Shown: one piece after another, positions 55,082-64,000 of the stretch | Numbering within the stretch: the first letter of the stretch is position 1 | Layout of the letters: each line of letters begins with the position of its first letter | Origin: Peribacillus simplex | GTDB lineage: Bacteria; Bacillota; Bacilli; Bacillales; DSM-1321 | Length of the DNA stretch: 64,000 nt | NCBI RefSeq assembly: GCF_900156045.1 | Contig: NZ_FTMX01000005.1 | Coordinates: 496,001 to 560,000 of the forward strand | Direction of reading: 5' to 3' | Translations under genes and position numbers: made by a program | The notes under the pieces: model-generated | Told to the model about the DNA's origin: nothing | Seen by the model: the letters and a program-made list of their open reading frames with translations, nothing else | Databases searched by the model: none

Positions 55082-55354
55082 TTGGATGGTCATACAGTGA
55101 AAAATATTTTTGATGATACAGGATACCTTTTTTTATATGATAAATTCAGTTATCATTTTTATGTATCCGGATTGTTCGACTTAGTCGATCAAGAAAAAAT
55201 AATCTCGGATTTCTTAAATTCTTATGGCTTCGACGATAAAAACCCTCTCTTTTTTGACGACTTTTCCTTTTACTTTAATTGCTTTCATTATTCCCACCAA
55301 AAACAAAAGCTGCTAAATTACTTGAAAACAGAGTATGATGAACATATTTGTTAA
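55082..55354 (+). CDS. small aromatic-rich protein, unknown
   Basis: A 90-residue acidic protein very rich in Phe, Tyr and Asp (FLYDKFSYHFYVSGLFDL). It starts at TTG 55082, behind AGAAGGAGTGAG. No membrane helix or domain is recognised. Three consecutive hairpins follow it. Confidence 0.6.
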   Translation: MDGHTVKNIFDDTGYLFLYDKFSYHFYVSGLFDLVDQEKIISDFLNSYGFDDKNPLFFDDFSFYFNCFHYSHQKQKLLNYLKTEYDEHIC

Positions 55355-55410
55355 GTATAAAAGGCCAGATAATATAATCCTGCCTTTTTTAAACAAACAC
55401 GATTCAAAAA

Positions 55411-55491
55411 AAGGTAAGAGCATATAAGTGCTCTTACCTTAGACTGTAGACAAACTCGATGAAAATCGTGTTTGTCTACAGTTTTTTTACG
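55411..55491 (+). terminator. tandem hairpins including the repeat-associated terminator
   Basis: AAGGTAAGAGCA (55411-55422) pairs exactly with 55429-55440. Then ACTGTAGACAAAC pairs with GTTTGTCTACAGT (55443-55491) and runs into T7. The second hairpin shares its arm with those at 1386-1427 and, as half arms, with 4229 and 30439. Confidence 0.75.
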
Positions 55492-55506
55492 GTTTGTACA
55501 ATCTGA

Positions 55507-55592
55507 ACGTTGATTTCCTCTACAGGCACTCGCTTTCCGCGGGCGGTCCGGGAGCCTCCTCGGCGCCTTTGCGCCATCGGGGTCTCCCCCGC
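55507..55592 (+). repeat. family-1 dispersed repeat, copy 6 (right end missing)
   Basis: Left end AACGTTGATTTCC and core CACTCGCTTTCCGCGGGC, GGTCCGGGAGCCTCCT, GGCGCC are intact. The sequence departs from the consensus after GGGGTCTCCCC, just before the transposase remnant at 55629. Confidence 0.8.
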
Positions 55593-55628
55593 ACCCGTAC
55601 GTCCTACTCTGGCTACTGATATAATAGA

Positions 55629-55852
55629 TTGGTGGAAATGGTGGAGGAACGGGGTTTATCCATTTCTCATATAACGATTATGTGTTGGGTTCATCAGTAT
55701 GGTCCTGAATTGGACAAACGGATCCGAGTTACCTCAAACAAATAACTCTTGGAGAGTCGATAAAAACATATATTAAACAGATTGATTTAGGGAATCAGTC
55801 TGTCCAAAATCAAAAAGAATTCCTCCATCAATTGTTTGGACTTCCAGCATAA
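55629..55852 (+). mobile_element. remnant of an IS6/IS240-type transposase gene
   Basis: A frame reads LVEMVEERGLSISHITI then WVHQYGPELDKRIR, the helix-turn-helix block of IS6-family transposases. A shift gives NNSWRVDK, the next block, then the DDE core is deleted. The last part reads NQSVQNQKEFLHQLFGLPA and a stop, the usual C-terminal end. About 75 codons of some 230 remain. No terminal inverted repeats are recognised. Confidence 0.8.
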
Positions 55853-56011
55853 GATACGATTCCGTTAGAAATATATGTGCTTTATTCTCTTTTACTTTTT
55901 TTGGACTTTAATTGACTTAAAAAATCCAATTCTAAAATAGTTTAAAGATATGAAAAATGGTCGAGATTTAATAAAAGATATTTCCACGCCTTGCAAATAG
56001 CCACTCTCTTA

Positions 56012-57064
56012 TTACTTAGGCAAGTAGCTACACCCCTCAAAACTTATTTTGTATTTTGTTTGGGAAGTGTAATTTTCGCCAGCACGAAGAATAATATCTC
56101 CAAAATCTTCAAACTCAATCGCTCCTGGGGCAGCTTGGGTTTCAAATGTTATTCCACCATGTTGGATTAATTTTTCTCCGTGTATAAGTGGAACCCCTTT
56201 CACAAAGTTCGCAGTATAAACTACGATCGAAGGCTCTTCTGTGTATACCTCAACTTTTATTTTCTGGTCAGGACTAATTAATTTGGCTGCAGTTTGATGA
56301 AGTCCTGAGCACGTAAGGAAGAATGGATGGTCGATTCCTTGAACCTTATTAACTTCTGCGTCAATTGCTTCAAAGGTTGATTTTAATTTCTTCAGGGTTC
56401 GAAAATCATAAGGCGTGCCAATTGTGCTTCGCTTTTCCCCAGTTACCGTGGTATCGTCATTTACTGGTGCAAATTCTTCAGAAAAGATTTGCAAGGAATG
56501 ATCATCGATTGGATTGCTGGGATGCCCTGTTAAGTTAAAATAGACGTGATTGGTCGGATTGAAAATTGTGTCTTTATCACTATTTGCTTGATAGCTCACT
56601 GACCAAATATTTAAGTTGTCTAATGTATAAGTCACACTTACTTTCAAATTCCCCGGAAAACCATTCTCTCCATCAGGTGAGTGGGTTGAAAAGATGATCG
56701 ATGCACTTTCATCCGTCTCCTTCACTTCATAATCCCAGATTTTTTCATCGAATCCAGGGTTGCCACCGTGTAATGTATTCCCTAATTGATTTACAGATGT
56801 TTGGTAACGTGATTCACCAATTGAAAATTCGCCATTTTTTATTCTTCCAGCGACTCTTCCTATTGTTGCTCCATAATATGTTTCTTTTTTGTAATCCTCA
56901 ATCGAGTCAAATCCCAATACGATATTATTACGACCCGATTCCGTTAGGACGAACAGATTGACGATTCTTGCACCAAAGTTTGTTACTTCCATTCTTACTC
57001 CATGATCATTTTCTATAGTAAACAGCAAGGCTTCATTTCCAAACGAGCTTTGTGATGCTTTCAT
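56012..57064 (-). CDS. galM: aldose 1-epimerase (mutarotase)
   Basis: A 350-residue beta-sandwich enzyme that interconverts alpha and beta anomers of sugars. Conserved blocks: NFGARIVNLFV, GRVAGRIKNGEF, NTLHGGNPGFDEKIW with a catalytic His near 96, NPTNHVYFNL with the second His near 175, and C-terminal FETQAAPGAIEF with the catalytic Glu. Its place after araE in the arabinose locus suggests a role in arabinose uptake or equilibration. Confidence 0.93.
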   Translation of the reverse strand: MKASQSSFGNEALLFTIENDHGVRMEVTNFGARIVNLFVLTESGRNNIVLGFDSIEDYKKETYYGATIGRVAGRIKNGEFSIGESRYQTSVNQLGNTLHGGNPGFDEKIWDYEVKETDESASIIFSTHSPDGENGFPGNLKVSVTYTLDNLNIWSVSYQANSDKDTIFNPTNHVYFNLTGHPSNPIDDHSLQIFSEEFAPVNDDTTVTGEKRSTIGTPYDFRTLKKLKSTFEAIDAEVNKVQGIDHPFFLTCSGLHQTAAKLISPDQKIKVEVYTEEPSIVVYTANFVKGVPLIHGEKLIQHGGITFETQAAPGAIEFEDFGDIILRAGENYTSQTKYKISFEGCSYLPK

Positions 57065-57164
57065 TTTTTTCGTCTCCTTTCCCTATTAAATTCCTTCATA
57101 TAAATAAAAGCTAAAACACCATGAATTGCACTAAATGTTCAGCAAACATTTTTAATAGTTGAAA

Positions 57165-57190
57165 AGCCGAAGTAGCAACTTCGGTCTTAA
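57165..57190 (-). terminator. terminator after araE
   Basis: CCGAAGT pairs with ACTTCGG on the minus strand and is followed by CTTTTC. It separates araE from galM; read-through would allow a joint transcript. Confidence 0.6.
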
Positions 57191-57334
57191 GACAGGGAAT
57201 CATATGAGTAAATCAACATGTTCATGATGTGTATGTGTAGATCATAATTACAGAAGTATTTTCCCTTATGACCCCCTGATTAAAAATGCATACTTAGCTT
57301 CTTTGAATTCTGCTCCAAATATCATAGGTCTAAA

Positions 57335-58729
57335 TTAAGCACTTTTCCCCTTAGTTTGTCTACTTTCTCCAATTTTTTCAATTTCCTCCAAAGTATGACC
57401 TCGAGTCTCAGGAACGCATGTCCGGATAAATAAAACACCAAGTAAACAAATAGCACCAAAGATTGCAAAAACAGCTTCTTGAGACATCGAAGCGGTCATG
57501 ATTGGAAACAGCAATCCAACCAAGAAAGAACCTATCCAGTTAAATGATGAAGCTAATCCTGACGCACGACCGCGAATTACCAGCGGGAAAATTTCTCCAA
57601 CGATGACCCAAGTTAAGGGAGCCCACGTGAATGAATAAAGTGCTACATAGATACTTAAAAAAACAACCATCATCATCGGATTTGCATTAGGAATTAATAA
57701 ATTCAATATTGCCGGCAAAATAAAGGATAGCCCCATAATAGTTCCGCCTATTGTTAATAAAGTACGGCGATTAAATTTATCAGCAATCATAAGGAATATT
57801 AATGAACCTAGTACGAGAATAACCCCTTGAATAATTGGCCACATCAATACTGAGCTGGCTTCATGCCCTGTTGCTTTTTCCACAATCATAGGAATATAAT
57901 AAAAAATTGCGTTTGCGCCCTGGAATTGTTGAAACGCAGCAACACCCACACCAGCAATTACTAAATAGCGGTATTTATTGCTTAAAAGTGTACCCCATGA
58001 TGCTTTTTGATTTACCTTTGCTTCCTCTTTAACAGTTTCTTGAATTTGTGTTATTTCAGAATCAATTTGTTCTTTGTTAGAGCGAATAAAGCCCAACACC
58101 TTACGAGCTTCATCAATTTTATTGTTCTTAATTAAAAAACGTGGTGATTCGGGTAACCTTGACACTCCAATAAATAAGATCAAAGCAGGTACAGCAGCCA
58201 AACTAAGCATCAACCGCCATGCCATTGTTCCTGGTAAGTCTTTCAATAAATAAGCGACAATGTACGAAAGCAACATTCCAGAGACAATCATTGTTTGATT
58301 AATTCCTGACAGACGTCCACGTAACCGTGCAGGCGCCATTTCCGACATATAGGCTGGGACCAACGCAGAAGCGGCACCAACAGCCAACCCTAATAAAATC
58401 CGAGCAACAATCATAAAAAGGATCCCATTATGAGGGGATATTCCTGCCAAAATGGATCCAACAGCAAAAATGATAGAAGATATTAAAATCATTTTGCGCC
58501 GACCTAAACGATCAGAAAGCTGTCCGGCCAGGGCACCTCCAAAAACAGCTCCAAACATCAACGAAGAGGTAATCCAGCCAATAGCACCAGGGTTGTTTTG
58601 AAGGTTCCAATCATGCTGCAGAAAAGGCAAAGCACCCGTCATAACGCCGATATCATAACCGAAGAGAATGCCTCCAAAAGCCCCAAAAAAATAAATGAAT
58701 CCACTTGAGATTTTCTTTCCATTAACCAT
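57335..58729 (-). CDS. araE: AraE-type sugar/proton symporter
   Basis: A 464-residue major facilitator of the sugar-porter family with 12 membrane segments. Signatures are DRLGRRKMI after segment 2, RILLGLAVGAASALVP, PESPRFL before the central loop, ADKFNRRTLL, and the terminal PETRGHTLEEIE. Arabinose is the expected substrate from position after araA; xylose or galactose may also be carried. The ATG follows GAGGAGGG. A cre-like box lies upstream at 58901. Confidence 0.9.
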   Translation of the reverse strand: MVNGKKISSGFIYFFGAFGGILFGYDIGVMTGALPFLQHDWNLQNNPGAIGWITSSLMFGAVFGGALAGQLSDRLGRRKMILISSIIFAVGSILAGISPHNGILFMIVARILLGLAVGAASALVPAYMSEMAPARLRGRLSGINQTMIVSGMLLSYIVAYLLKDLPGTMAWRLMLSLAAVPALILFIGVSRLPESPRFLIKNNKIDEARKVLGFIRSNKEQIDSEITQIQETVKEEAKVNQKASWGTLLSNKYRYLVIAGVGVAAFQQFQGANAIFYYIPMIVEKATGHEASSVLMWPIIQGVILVLGSLIFLMIADKFNRRTLLTIGGTIMGLSFILPAILNLLIPNANPMMMVVFLSIYVALYSFTWAPLTWVIVGEIFPLVIRGRASGLASSFNWIGSFLVGLLFPIMTASMSQEAVFAIFGAICLLGVLFIRTCVPETRGHTLEEIEKIGESRQTKGKSA

Positions 58730-58848
58730 AAAAATTCCCTCCTCAAGGTTTTAAAATTATTTTTAAAAAAAATCCCACTACTAAAAATATTGATAGCTTT
58801 GAAAGAAAATAATACTAGTGTTTTCAAACTACAAATACATGCTAGTAG

Positions 58849-58880
58849 ATTCATCCTAAAAATTATTTATTAGGATGAAT
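58849..58880. promoter_or_regulatory. perfect inverted repeat upstream of araE
   Basis: ATTCATCCTAA (58849-58859) is the exact reverse complement of 58870-58880, with a 10-base loop. It has no T run, so it may be an operator or an mRNA structure rather than a terminator. Confidence 0.4.
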
Positions 58881-58900
58881 TCTTGGTAGTTATTGCGCTA

Positions 58901-58914
58901 TTAAAACGCTTTCA
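58901..58914 (-). promoter_or_regulatory. cre-like site upstream of araE
   Basis: On the minus strand TGAAAGCGTTTTAA matches 13 of 14 positions of TGWAANCGNTNWCA, the CcpA consensus. It lies about 170 bases before the araE ATG and supports carbon catabolite control. Confidence 0.6.
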
Positions 58915-59008
58915 TCTTTTTCCTGAAAACCATGAACACGCTTACAAATAAAGGGATCATACTAATGGTTACTATTTTCATTCTTCAACTTCTGGAGTAC
59001 CTATTTTT

Positions 59009-59039
59009 CCCTCCAAGGAAGCAGAGCCTCCTTGGAGGG
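59009..59039 (-). terminator. strong hairpin between araA and araE
   Basis: CCCTCCAAGGA and TCCTTGGAGGG are exact reverse complements around a 9-base loop, 8 bases after the araA stop. On the minus strand it is followed by A5 rather than T, so an RNA-stabilising or processing hairpin is as likely as a terminator. Confidence 0.5.
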
Positions 59040-59046
59040 GGAGACA

Positions 59047-60471
59047 TTACTTAATAACTACGTATTCCAAGCCAACAAGCTTTGCATACGTTGTAATTTG
59101 GTCTGTTGTTAAATTCAATGAAACAACTGTATGGTGACCGCCACCATTCTCCAGCCAAGCTTTCACTCCATCTTGGAAGTTTGGCTTCACTTCCCAAAGT
59201 ACACGGGCCACTGGAAGGTTTGGTGCTGGAATGGTTGGCTCAAATGCAGAAACTTCATTAATCAAAAGTTTATAGTTTGTACCAAAGTCAGCCATGGAAA
59301 CAACGACGCCGTCTCCTGCTTTGCCGTCGAATACTAAACGTGCTGGATCTTCACGATCACCTATACCTAATGGAGATACGACAATTTTTGGTTTGTTACT
59401 TGCTAATGATGGGTCGACTTCAAGCATATGTGATTGAAGGATTGATTCCTGTCCAGCAGCTAATTCATATGTGTAATCTTCCATAAAGCCAGTTGATTGG
59501 TTATGGCTCATCACTTTCAGTAAGCGATCAAGTGCTGCCGTCTTCCAATCTCCTTCACCCGCAAAGCCATATCCTTGTGCCATCAAACGTTGGACGGCAA
59601 GACCAGGAAGTTGTTTCATTCCATGTAAATCTTCAAAGTTCGTTGTGAAGGCCGTATAACCACCATCATCAAGGAAACGTTTAATCGCAATTTCATAGCT
59701 TACCTGTACCTTTACGCTTTTCTCCCACTCTTCCCTACTGTAGGTACCATAATCAAATTCATAAAGGTCTTCGTATTCAGCAAATAAAGCATCCATTTCT
59801 TCATCAGTAACCGCATTCACATATTGAACAAGGTCTCCGATTCCAAAATAGTCAACTGTCCACCCAAATTGGATTTGCGCTTCAACCTTATCCCCTTCGG
59901 TTACTCCAACGTTACGCATGTTGTCTCCAAAGCGAGCGACCTTAATGTTGAAGCTTTCGTTATAAGCAACCGCTACGTCCATCCATTGTGCAATTTGCTG
60001 TCGCACTTCAGGGCGCTCCCAATAACCAACAACAACTTTATTTTGTTTTTTCAAACGGGCATTGATAAAACCATATTCACGGTCACCATGAGCGGATTGG
60101 TTTAGGTTCATAAAGTCCATATCAATCGTTGCCCAAGGAATACTTTCATTGAATTGTGTAGCTAAATGAAGCAATGGTTTTTGTAATAACTTTGTTCCAC
60201 GAATCCACATTTTTGCAGGTGAGAAAGTATGCATCCAAGTGATGACACCGGCAACTTCATTACGATAGTTGACTTCTTTCATGATGCTTGTGATTTTATC
60301 TGCACTAACAGCTAAATCTTGCAATACTAGTGGATAAGGTAAAAAACCGCTTTCATTTAATGCATCGGTTATCGTTTGTGCATGCGCCTTGACCTCTGCT
60401 AACGCTTCTTCCCCATATAGATGTTGTGATCCTACGACGAACCAAAATTCCTTTTTATCTGTTGTTAACAT
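59047..60471 (-). CDS. araA: L-arabinose isomerase
   Basis: Converts L-arabinose to L-ribulose. Its 474 residues match the family. Metal and substrate residues are in [17 protein letters not shown] (Glu near 306), [11 protein letters not shown] (Glu near 331), SHMLEVDPS (His near 348) and [10 protein letters not shown] (His near 448). The N-terminal [13 protein letters not shown] is diagnostic. It is the third gene of the araB-araD-araA order, 52 bases after araD. Confidence 0.97.
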   Translation of the reverse strand: MLTTDKKEFWFVVGSQHLYGEEALAEVKAHAQTITDALNESGFLPYPLVLQDLAVSADKITSIMKEVNYRNEVAGVITWMHTFSPAKMWIRGTKLLQKPLLHLATQFNESIPWATIDMDFMNLNQSAHGDREYGFINARLKKQNKVVVGYWERPEVRQQIAQWMDVAVAYNESFNIKVARFGDNMRNVGVTEGDKVEAQIQFGWTVDYFGIGDLVQYVNAVTDEEMDALFAEYEDLYEFDYGTYSREEWEKSVKVQVSYEIAIKRFLDDGGYTAFTTNFEDLHGMKQLPGLAVQRLMAQGYGFAGEGDWKTAALDRLLKVMSHNQSTGFMEDYTYELAAGQESILQSHMLEVDPSLASNKPKIVVSPLGIGDREDPARLVFDGKAGDGVVVSMADFGTNYKLLINEVSAFEPTIPAPNLPVARVLWEVKPNFQDGVKAWLENGGGHHTVVSLNLTTDQITTYAKLVGLEYVVIK

Positions 60472-60523
60472 AATAAACCTCTTTTCTTAATTCTAATAGT
60501 TTGATAATTTGATAGAGTTTATC

Positions 60524-61219
60524 TTAATTTTGACCGTAATAAGCATATTTTCCATGTTTTCGTAAATAGTGTTTATCCAAAATATTTTGTGGTAATTCTT
60601 TTGCAAAATGATTTAATTCCCGTGTAAATAAATTCATTTTCGAAACTTCATCCAACACCACACTATTCATTACGGCGGATTTTGCATCCTTGCCCCAAGT
60701 AAACGGACCATGACCATGAAGTAAGACGCCAGGAACGGCTAAAATATCTAACCCACGCTCTTCAAATGTTTCGATGATTAACTTCCCAGTCTCCACTTCG
60801 TACCCACGATCAATCTCCTCTTTTGTTAGGTAGCGGGCACATGGGACGGATCCGTAAAATGTGTCTGCATGAGTGGTCCCCATCGCTGGAACATCAAGGC
60901 CTGCTTGAGCCCAGATTGTCGCCCAAGTTGAATGAGTATGCACAATGCCGCCGATTTCTTGGTAATACTTATAAAGTACTGCGTGCGTCGCTGTATCTGA
61001 AGAAGGCCTCAACTCTCCTTCAACAACATTGCCATCTAAATCAACAACAACCATATCACTGGCTTTCATCGTTTCGTAATCAACACCACTAGGTTTGATA
61101 ACAAATAAACCACTTTCTCGATCAATGGCACTTGCATTACCCCATGTATATTTCACGAGTCCATATTTAGGCAAGTCCAAATTTGCTTGAAATACCTCTT
61201 CCTTCAGTTGTTCTAACAC
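60524..61219 (-). CDS. araD: L-ribulose-5-phosphate 4-epimerase
   Basis: A 231-residue class II aldolase-fold epimerase producing D-xylulose 5-phosphate. Zinc ligands are the His pair in [12 protein letters not shown] (near 95-97) and the His of [12 protein letters not shown] near 171. The end [10 protein letters not shown] is typical. The start is a GTG at 61219 with GGAGGG eight bases upstream. It begins 22 bases after araB. Confidence 0.96.
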   Translation of the reverse strand: MLEQLKEEVFQANLDLPKYGLVKYTWGNASAIDRESGLFVIKPSGVDYETMKASDMVVVDLDGNVVEGELRPSSDTATHAVLYKYYQEIGGIVHTHSTWATIWAQAGLDVPAMGTTHADTFYGSVPCARYLTKEEIDRGYEVETGKLIIETFEERGLDILAVPGVLLHGHGPFTWGKDAKSAVMNSVVLDEVSKMNLFTRELNHFAKELPQNILDKHYLRKHGKYAYYGQN

Positions 61220-61241
61220 GTCAATCCCTCCAGCTTTCCAC

Positions 61242-62852
61242 TCATAACATCAAGTTGTCTACAGCGGCCTGCTCAATCACTAAACCCTTCCTGTATCTTT
61301 CAATAAATGCTTCAAATCCTTTAACATCTACTTGATCAGGATAAATTTCTTGCCCATCAACCTCTTCGAATACTTTTTTGTCGAGGAAGTCTTCTAAACT
61401 TTCATTTTGATCTTTATTCATCATGTAAGATGCAAGAATCGCCATTCCCCACGCGCCGCCTTCTCCTGCTGTTGACATAACTGATACTGGAGTATTCATT
61501 GCAGCGGCAACAATTTTTTGTCCAACAAGAGGGGTTTTAAATAAACCACCGTGAGCCAAAATACGATCAATTGCAACATTTTCTTCCTTTGTCAAAATAC
61601 CCATTCCGATTTTTAAAGCACCGAAAGCAGTAAAAAGGTGAGTCCGCATGAAGTTTGCTAAATTGAAATGACTCTCAGGCGAGCGAACAAATAATGGTCG
61701 CCCTTTTTCTAAACCTGTGATATTTTCGCCTGAGAAATAACCATAGCTAAGCAAACCGCCACCATCTGGATCCGCTTCCAAGGCCTTATTCAACATTACT
61801 TCAAATAATTTATTTGTATCAATATTTTGTCCCATTGCCTCAGAAAACTCACGGAACAATCCCAGCCAAGCATTGAGATCACTTGAACAGTTATTCGCGT
61901 GAACCATCCCAACTGGACTTCCGTTTGGTGTAGTTACCAAATCAATTTCTGGATATACTTTTGAAAGTTCTTTCTCTAGTACAATCATGGCAAAAACGGA
62001 AGTTCCTACTGAGACATTTCCGGTACGTTTCCTCACACTATTCGTTGCAACCATTCCAGTTCCCGCATCGCCTTCTGGTGGGCAAATTGGGGTGCCAGGT
62101 TGTAAATTTCTTGATCTATCCAGGATTTTCGCTCCAATTTCGGTTAATTCACCCGCTTGCTCGCCTGAAATGTATACTTTAGGAAGAATCTCTTTTAGCA
62201 CCCAAGGATAACCTTTCTTCGCAATTAAATCGTCAAACTGCTTGACCATCGATTCATTGTAATCTTGCGTTGATTCATCAATTGGGAACATGCCTGAAGC
62301 ATCTCCAATGCCAATTGCTTTATTACCAGTCAATAACCAGTGAATGTATCCAGCCAAAGTGGTAATACAATCAATGCGAGGCAAATGTTTTTCTTCATTT
62401 AATATTGCTTGATAAAGGTGAGCAATACTCCATCGTTCAGGGATATTAAATTGAAATTGATTAGTTAATTCTTTTGCTGCAACACCAGTTGTTGAGTTAC
62501 GCCAAGTTCGAAACGGAACAAGTAGCTCCCCTGTACTGTCAAAAGCCATATACCCATGCATCATTGCAGAAAATCCAATAGAACCTATTTTTCGAATTGT
62601 AATTCCATAATTTCGTTCAACTTCTTGCTTCAATTCACTATAAGCTGTTTGCAGACCAGTGATTATATCCACTAAGTTGTACGTCCAAATTCCATCTTCC
62701 AAGAGGTTTTCCCACTCATAACTTCCAGATGCGATTGTTTCATAACGATTATCAATCAACACCGCTTTAATACGCGTGGATCCAAATTCGATTCCAAGTG
62801 AAGTTTCTCCCTCGTTTATCGCTTGTTTAATTTTTAATATATTCGTTTGCAC
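61242..62852 (-). CDS. araB: L-ribulokinase
   Basis: A 536-residue FGGY-family kinase that phosphorylates L-ribulose. N-terminal [16 protein letters not shown] binds phosphate of ATP, and [14 protein letters not shown] lies near the end. [15 protein letters not shown] carries the catalytic Asp. It starts at GTG 62852 behind AAGGGGG. It is slightly shorter than some ribulokinases, yet all motifs are present. First gene of the operon, with AraR operator and cre sites upstream. Confidence 0.94.
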   Translation of the reverse strand: MQTNILKIKQAINEGETSLGIEFGSTRIKAVLIDNRYETIASGSYEWENLLEDGIWTYNLVDIITGLQTAYSELKQEVERNYGITIRKIGSIGFSAMMHGYMAFDSTGELLVPFRTWRNSTTGVAAKELTNQFQFNIPERWSIAHLYQAILNEEKHLPRIDCITTLAGYIHWLLTGNKAIGIGDASGMFPIDESTQDYNESMVKQFDDLIAKKGYPWVLKEILPKVYISGEQAGELTEIGAKILDRSRNLQPGTPICPPEGDAGTGMVATNSVRKRTGNVSVGTSVFAMIVLEKELSKVYPEIDLVTTPNGSPVGMVHANNCSSDLNAWLGLFREFSEAMGQNIDTNKLFEVMLNKALEADPDGGGLLSYGYFSGENITGLEKGRPLFVRSPESHFNLANFMRTHLFTAFGALKIGMGILTKEENVAIDRILAHGGLFKTPLVGQKIVAAAMNTPVSVMSTAGEGGAWGMAILASYMMNKDQNESLEDFLDKKVFEEVDGQEIYPDQVDVKGFEAFIERYRKGLVIEQAAVDNLML

Positions 62853-62866
62853 GTTAATCCCCCTTC

Positions 62867-62880
62867 TGACAGCGCTTTCA
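62867..62880 (-). promoter_or_regulatory. cre site upstream of araB
   Basis: TGAAAGCGCTGTCA on the minus strand matches all 14 positions of the CcpA consensus TGWAANCGNTNWCA. It lies between promoter and ribosome site, where CcpA would block elongation. Confidence 0.8.
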
Positions 62881-62914
62881 ACGAAAGGAGGCGCTTAAAT
62901 TTATTTACAACCAT

Positions 62915-62944
62915 ATTATATTTTTTTGTACGTACATTTGTCAA
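62915..62944 (-). promoter_or_regulatory. araB promoter with AraR operator in the spacer
   Basis: TTGACA (62944-62939) and TATAAT (62920-62915) are 18 bases apart on the minus strand. Within the spacer is the palindrome GTACGTAC (62928-62935), the centre of the AraR box (ATTTGTACGTACAAAT-like). AraR without arabinose would occlude the polymerase. Confidence 0.85.
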
Positions 62945-63181
62945 CAACAAATATTATTTATACTTACAACTTTCGAGAAAAATCCTCCATCCTCACCTTA
63001 AAATTAGTAATAAATAATTTTAATGACATAAAACCTAAATGGTAAATAGGGCGAATTTAATTTATGCAAAAAACATAGGTGATTTGTTTTAATTGATTCA
63101 AAATTATGTTAAAATATGTCCGCACAAATATTTTATACAACTAAATTAGAATGTAAACAACTATGAAAGAAGTGAGGTTTA

Positions 63182-64000
63182 ATGAAACCAAAGTATCAGG
63201 TAATCATTGATGATTTAAAAAATAAAATCCTTTCAGGTGAATATAGTGTAGGGGAACAAATTCCCACTGAAACCGCCATGCAAGAAATGTACAACGTTAG
63301 CCGGCACACTGTACGAAAGTCCATTTTAGAATTATCAAACGAGGGATTCTTAAGAAGTGAAAAAGGATCTGGCACATATGTTAGTAACCAATATCAATCA
63401 AAATCTGGTGGCAATTCCAAAAATAAAACGATCGGTGTAATCACGACCTACATTTCTGATTACATTTTCCCTTCTATTATCCGCGGAATTGAAAGAAGAT
63501 TAAATGAAGATAATTATTCGTTACTATTAGCCAGTACGAATAATGATGTCGAACAAGAAAAAAAAGCCTTGGAAATGATGTTGTCATTTGGCGTGGATGG
63601 TTTAATTATTGAACCTACAAAAAGCAATCTATACAATCCCAACATCGCTTACTACCTATTGTTTAAGGAACAAGAGGTTCCATTCACCATGATTAACGCT
63701 TATTATGAAGAATTAGAGGTTCCTTTCTTTTGCCTAGATGATGTGCAGTCAAGCTACCTCGCAACAAAAGAATTGATTTCGAAAGGACACTCCCAAATTG
63801 GTCTCATTTCGAAAATGGATGATTTACAAGGAAAGTATCGAATGAAGGGATATATAAAAGCACTTGGAGAAGCCAAATTACGCTTTCAACCAGAGCAATT
63901 GCTTTCGTATACTACAGAAACGAAGCTAGACCTATACACGAACTTGAAAGGGTTTCTAAATGAAAATAGAGACGTGTTGACTGCCATTGTTTGCTATAAC
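63182..64000 (+). CDS. araR: arabinose operon repressor AraR, 3' end outside window
   Basis: 273 visible residues. The N-terminal GntR-type winged helix-turn-helix (about 1-70) carries YQVIIDDLKNKILSGEYS, QIPTETAMQEMYNVSRHTVRKS and EKGSGTYV. It is followed by a LacI-like periplasmic-binding effector domain (from about 80: NKTIGVITTYISDYIFPSI, SFGVDGLIIEPT). This hybrid architecture is that of AraR. It is divergent from araB, with the operator between. The frame runs off the right edge. Confidence 0.94.
   Translation, partial: MKPKYQVIIDDLKNKILSGEYSVGEQIPTETAMQEMYNVSRHTVRKSILELSNEGFLRSEKGSGTYVSNQYQSKSGGNSKNKTIGVITTYISDYIFPSIIRGIERRLNEDNYSLLLASTNNDVEQEKKALEMMLSFGVDGLIIEPTKSNLYNPNIAYYLLFKEQEVPFTMINAYYEELEVPFFCLDDVQSSYLATKELISKGHSQIGLISKMDDLQGKYRMKGYIKALGEAKLRFQPEQLLSYTTETKLDLYTNLKGFLNENRDVLTAIVCYN

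Overview
The window looks like chromosomal DNA of a Bacillaceae endospore former, probably Peribacillus (the former Bacillus simplex group). This rests on moderate-to-low GC, AAGGAGG-type ribosome binding sites with many GTG and TTG starts, a cotJABC spore-coat operon with a SigE-like promoter, YdjO/YkuS/YuzL/YckD-type small proteins, a bacterial nitric oxide synthase, a class IV PHA synthase (PhaRC), and GC-rich dispersed repeats in the intergenic gaps. The genus is inferred, not proven. I see no rRNA, tRNA, CRISPR array, prophage or intact insertion sequence.

Layout. 1-5.1 kb: a truncated YueD-like reductase, cardiolipin synthase, a CstR-like sulfur-sensing repressor, a CoxG-type SRPBCC protein and a YjgB-like secreted protein, separated by repeats. 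5.9-9.0 kb: asparagine catabolism (ansA and aspartase, with divergent ansR and two operator-like palindromes). 10-12.7 kb: an S-methylmethionine operon (permease and homocysteine methyltransferase) behind a complete SAM-I riboswitch and terminator. 12.9-17 kb: a quinone/electrophile detoxification cluster (flavin reductase, MhqD, two VOC dioxygenases) divergent from MhqN, with two MhqR-type boxes between. 17-19.5 kb: PHA synthesis (SDR reductase, phaR, phaC and an unannotated 36-codon ORF). 19.8-26.6 kb: OsmC, several very small proteins, CorA, nitric oxide synthase, a YodB/CatR-like redox repressor, a thioredoxin-reductase-like flavoprotein and small membrane or secreted proteins. 26.7-38.6 kb: an S9 peptidase, a CBS protein, a metallo-beta-lactamase-fold hydrolase, a GDSL hydrolase plus ABC exporter operon, an MFS transporter, an orphan PAS histidine kinase with a degenerate MHYT-like sensor, and a YitT protein. 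39.4-55.4 kb: RecQ, a LysM/3D cell-wall protein, cotJABC, CvfB, AlaX, a GNAT enzyme, HelD, RDD and ABC-F proteins, and small unknowns. 56-64 kb: an L-arabinose locus (araB-araD-araA-araE-galM) with divergent araR, an AraR operator inside the araB promoter and CcpA-type cre sites.

The intergenic DNA is the least ordinary part. Six copies of a GC-rich repeat of about 90-130 bp, and two copies plus one end of a related repeat of about 150 bp, sit in gaps, often beside hairpin terminators that share an ACTGTAGACAAA arm. Decayed genes are also present: a bile-acid:sodium symporter tail, an HD-GYP domain, an IS6-family transposase and a frameshifted response regulator. No wholly new multi-gene system is evident. 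The best candidates for something undescribed are the modular repeats and the small ORFs next to phaC and corA.
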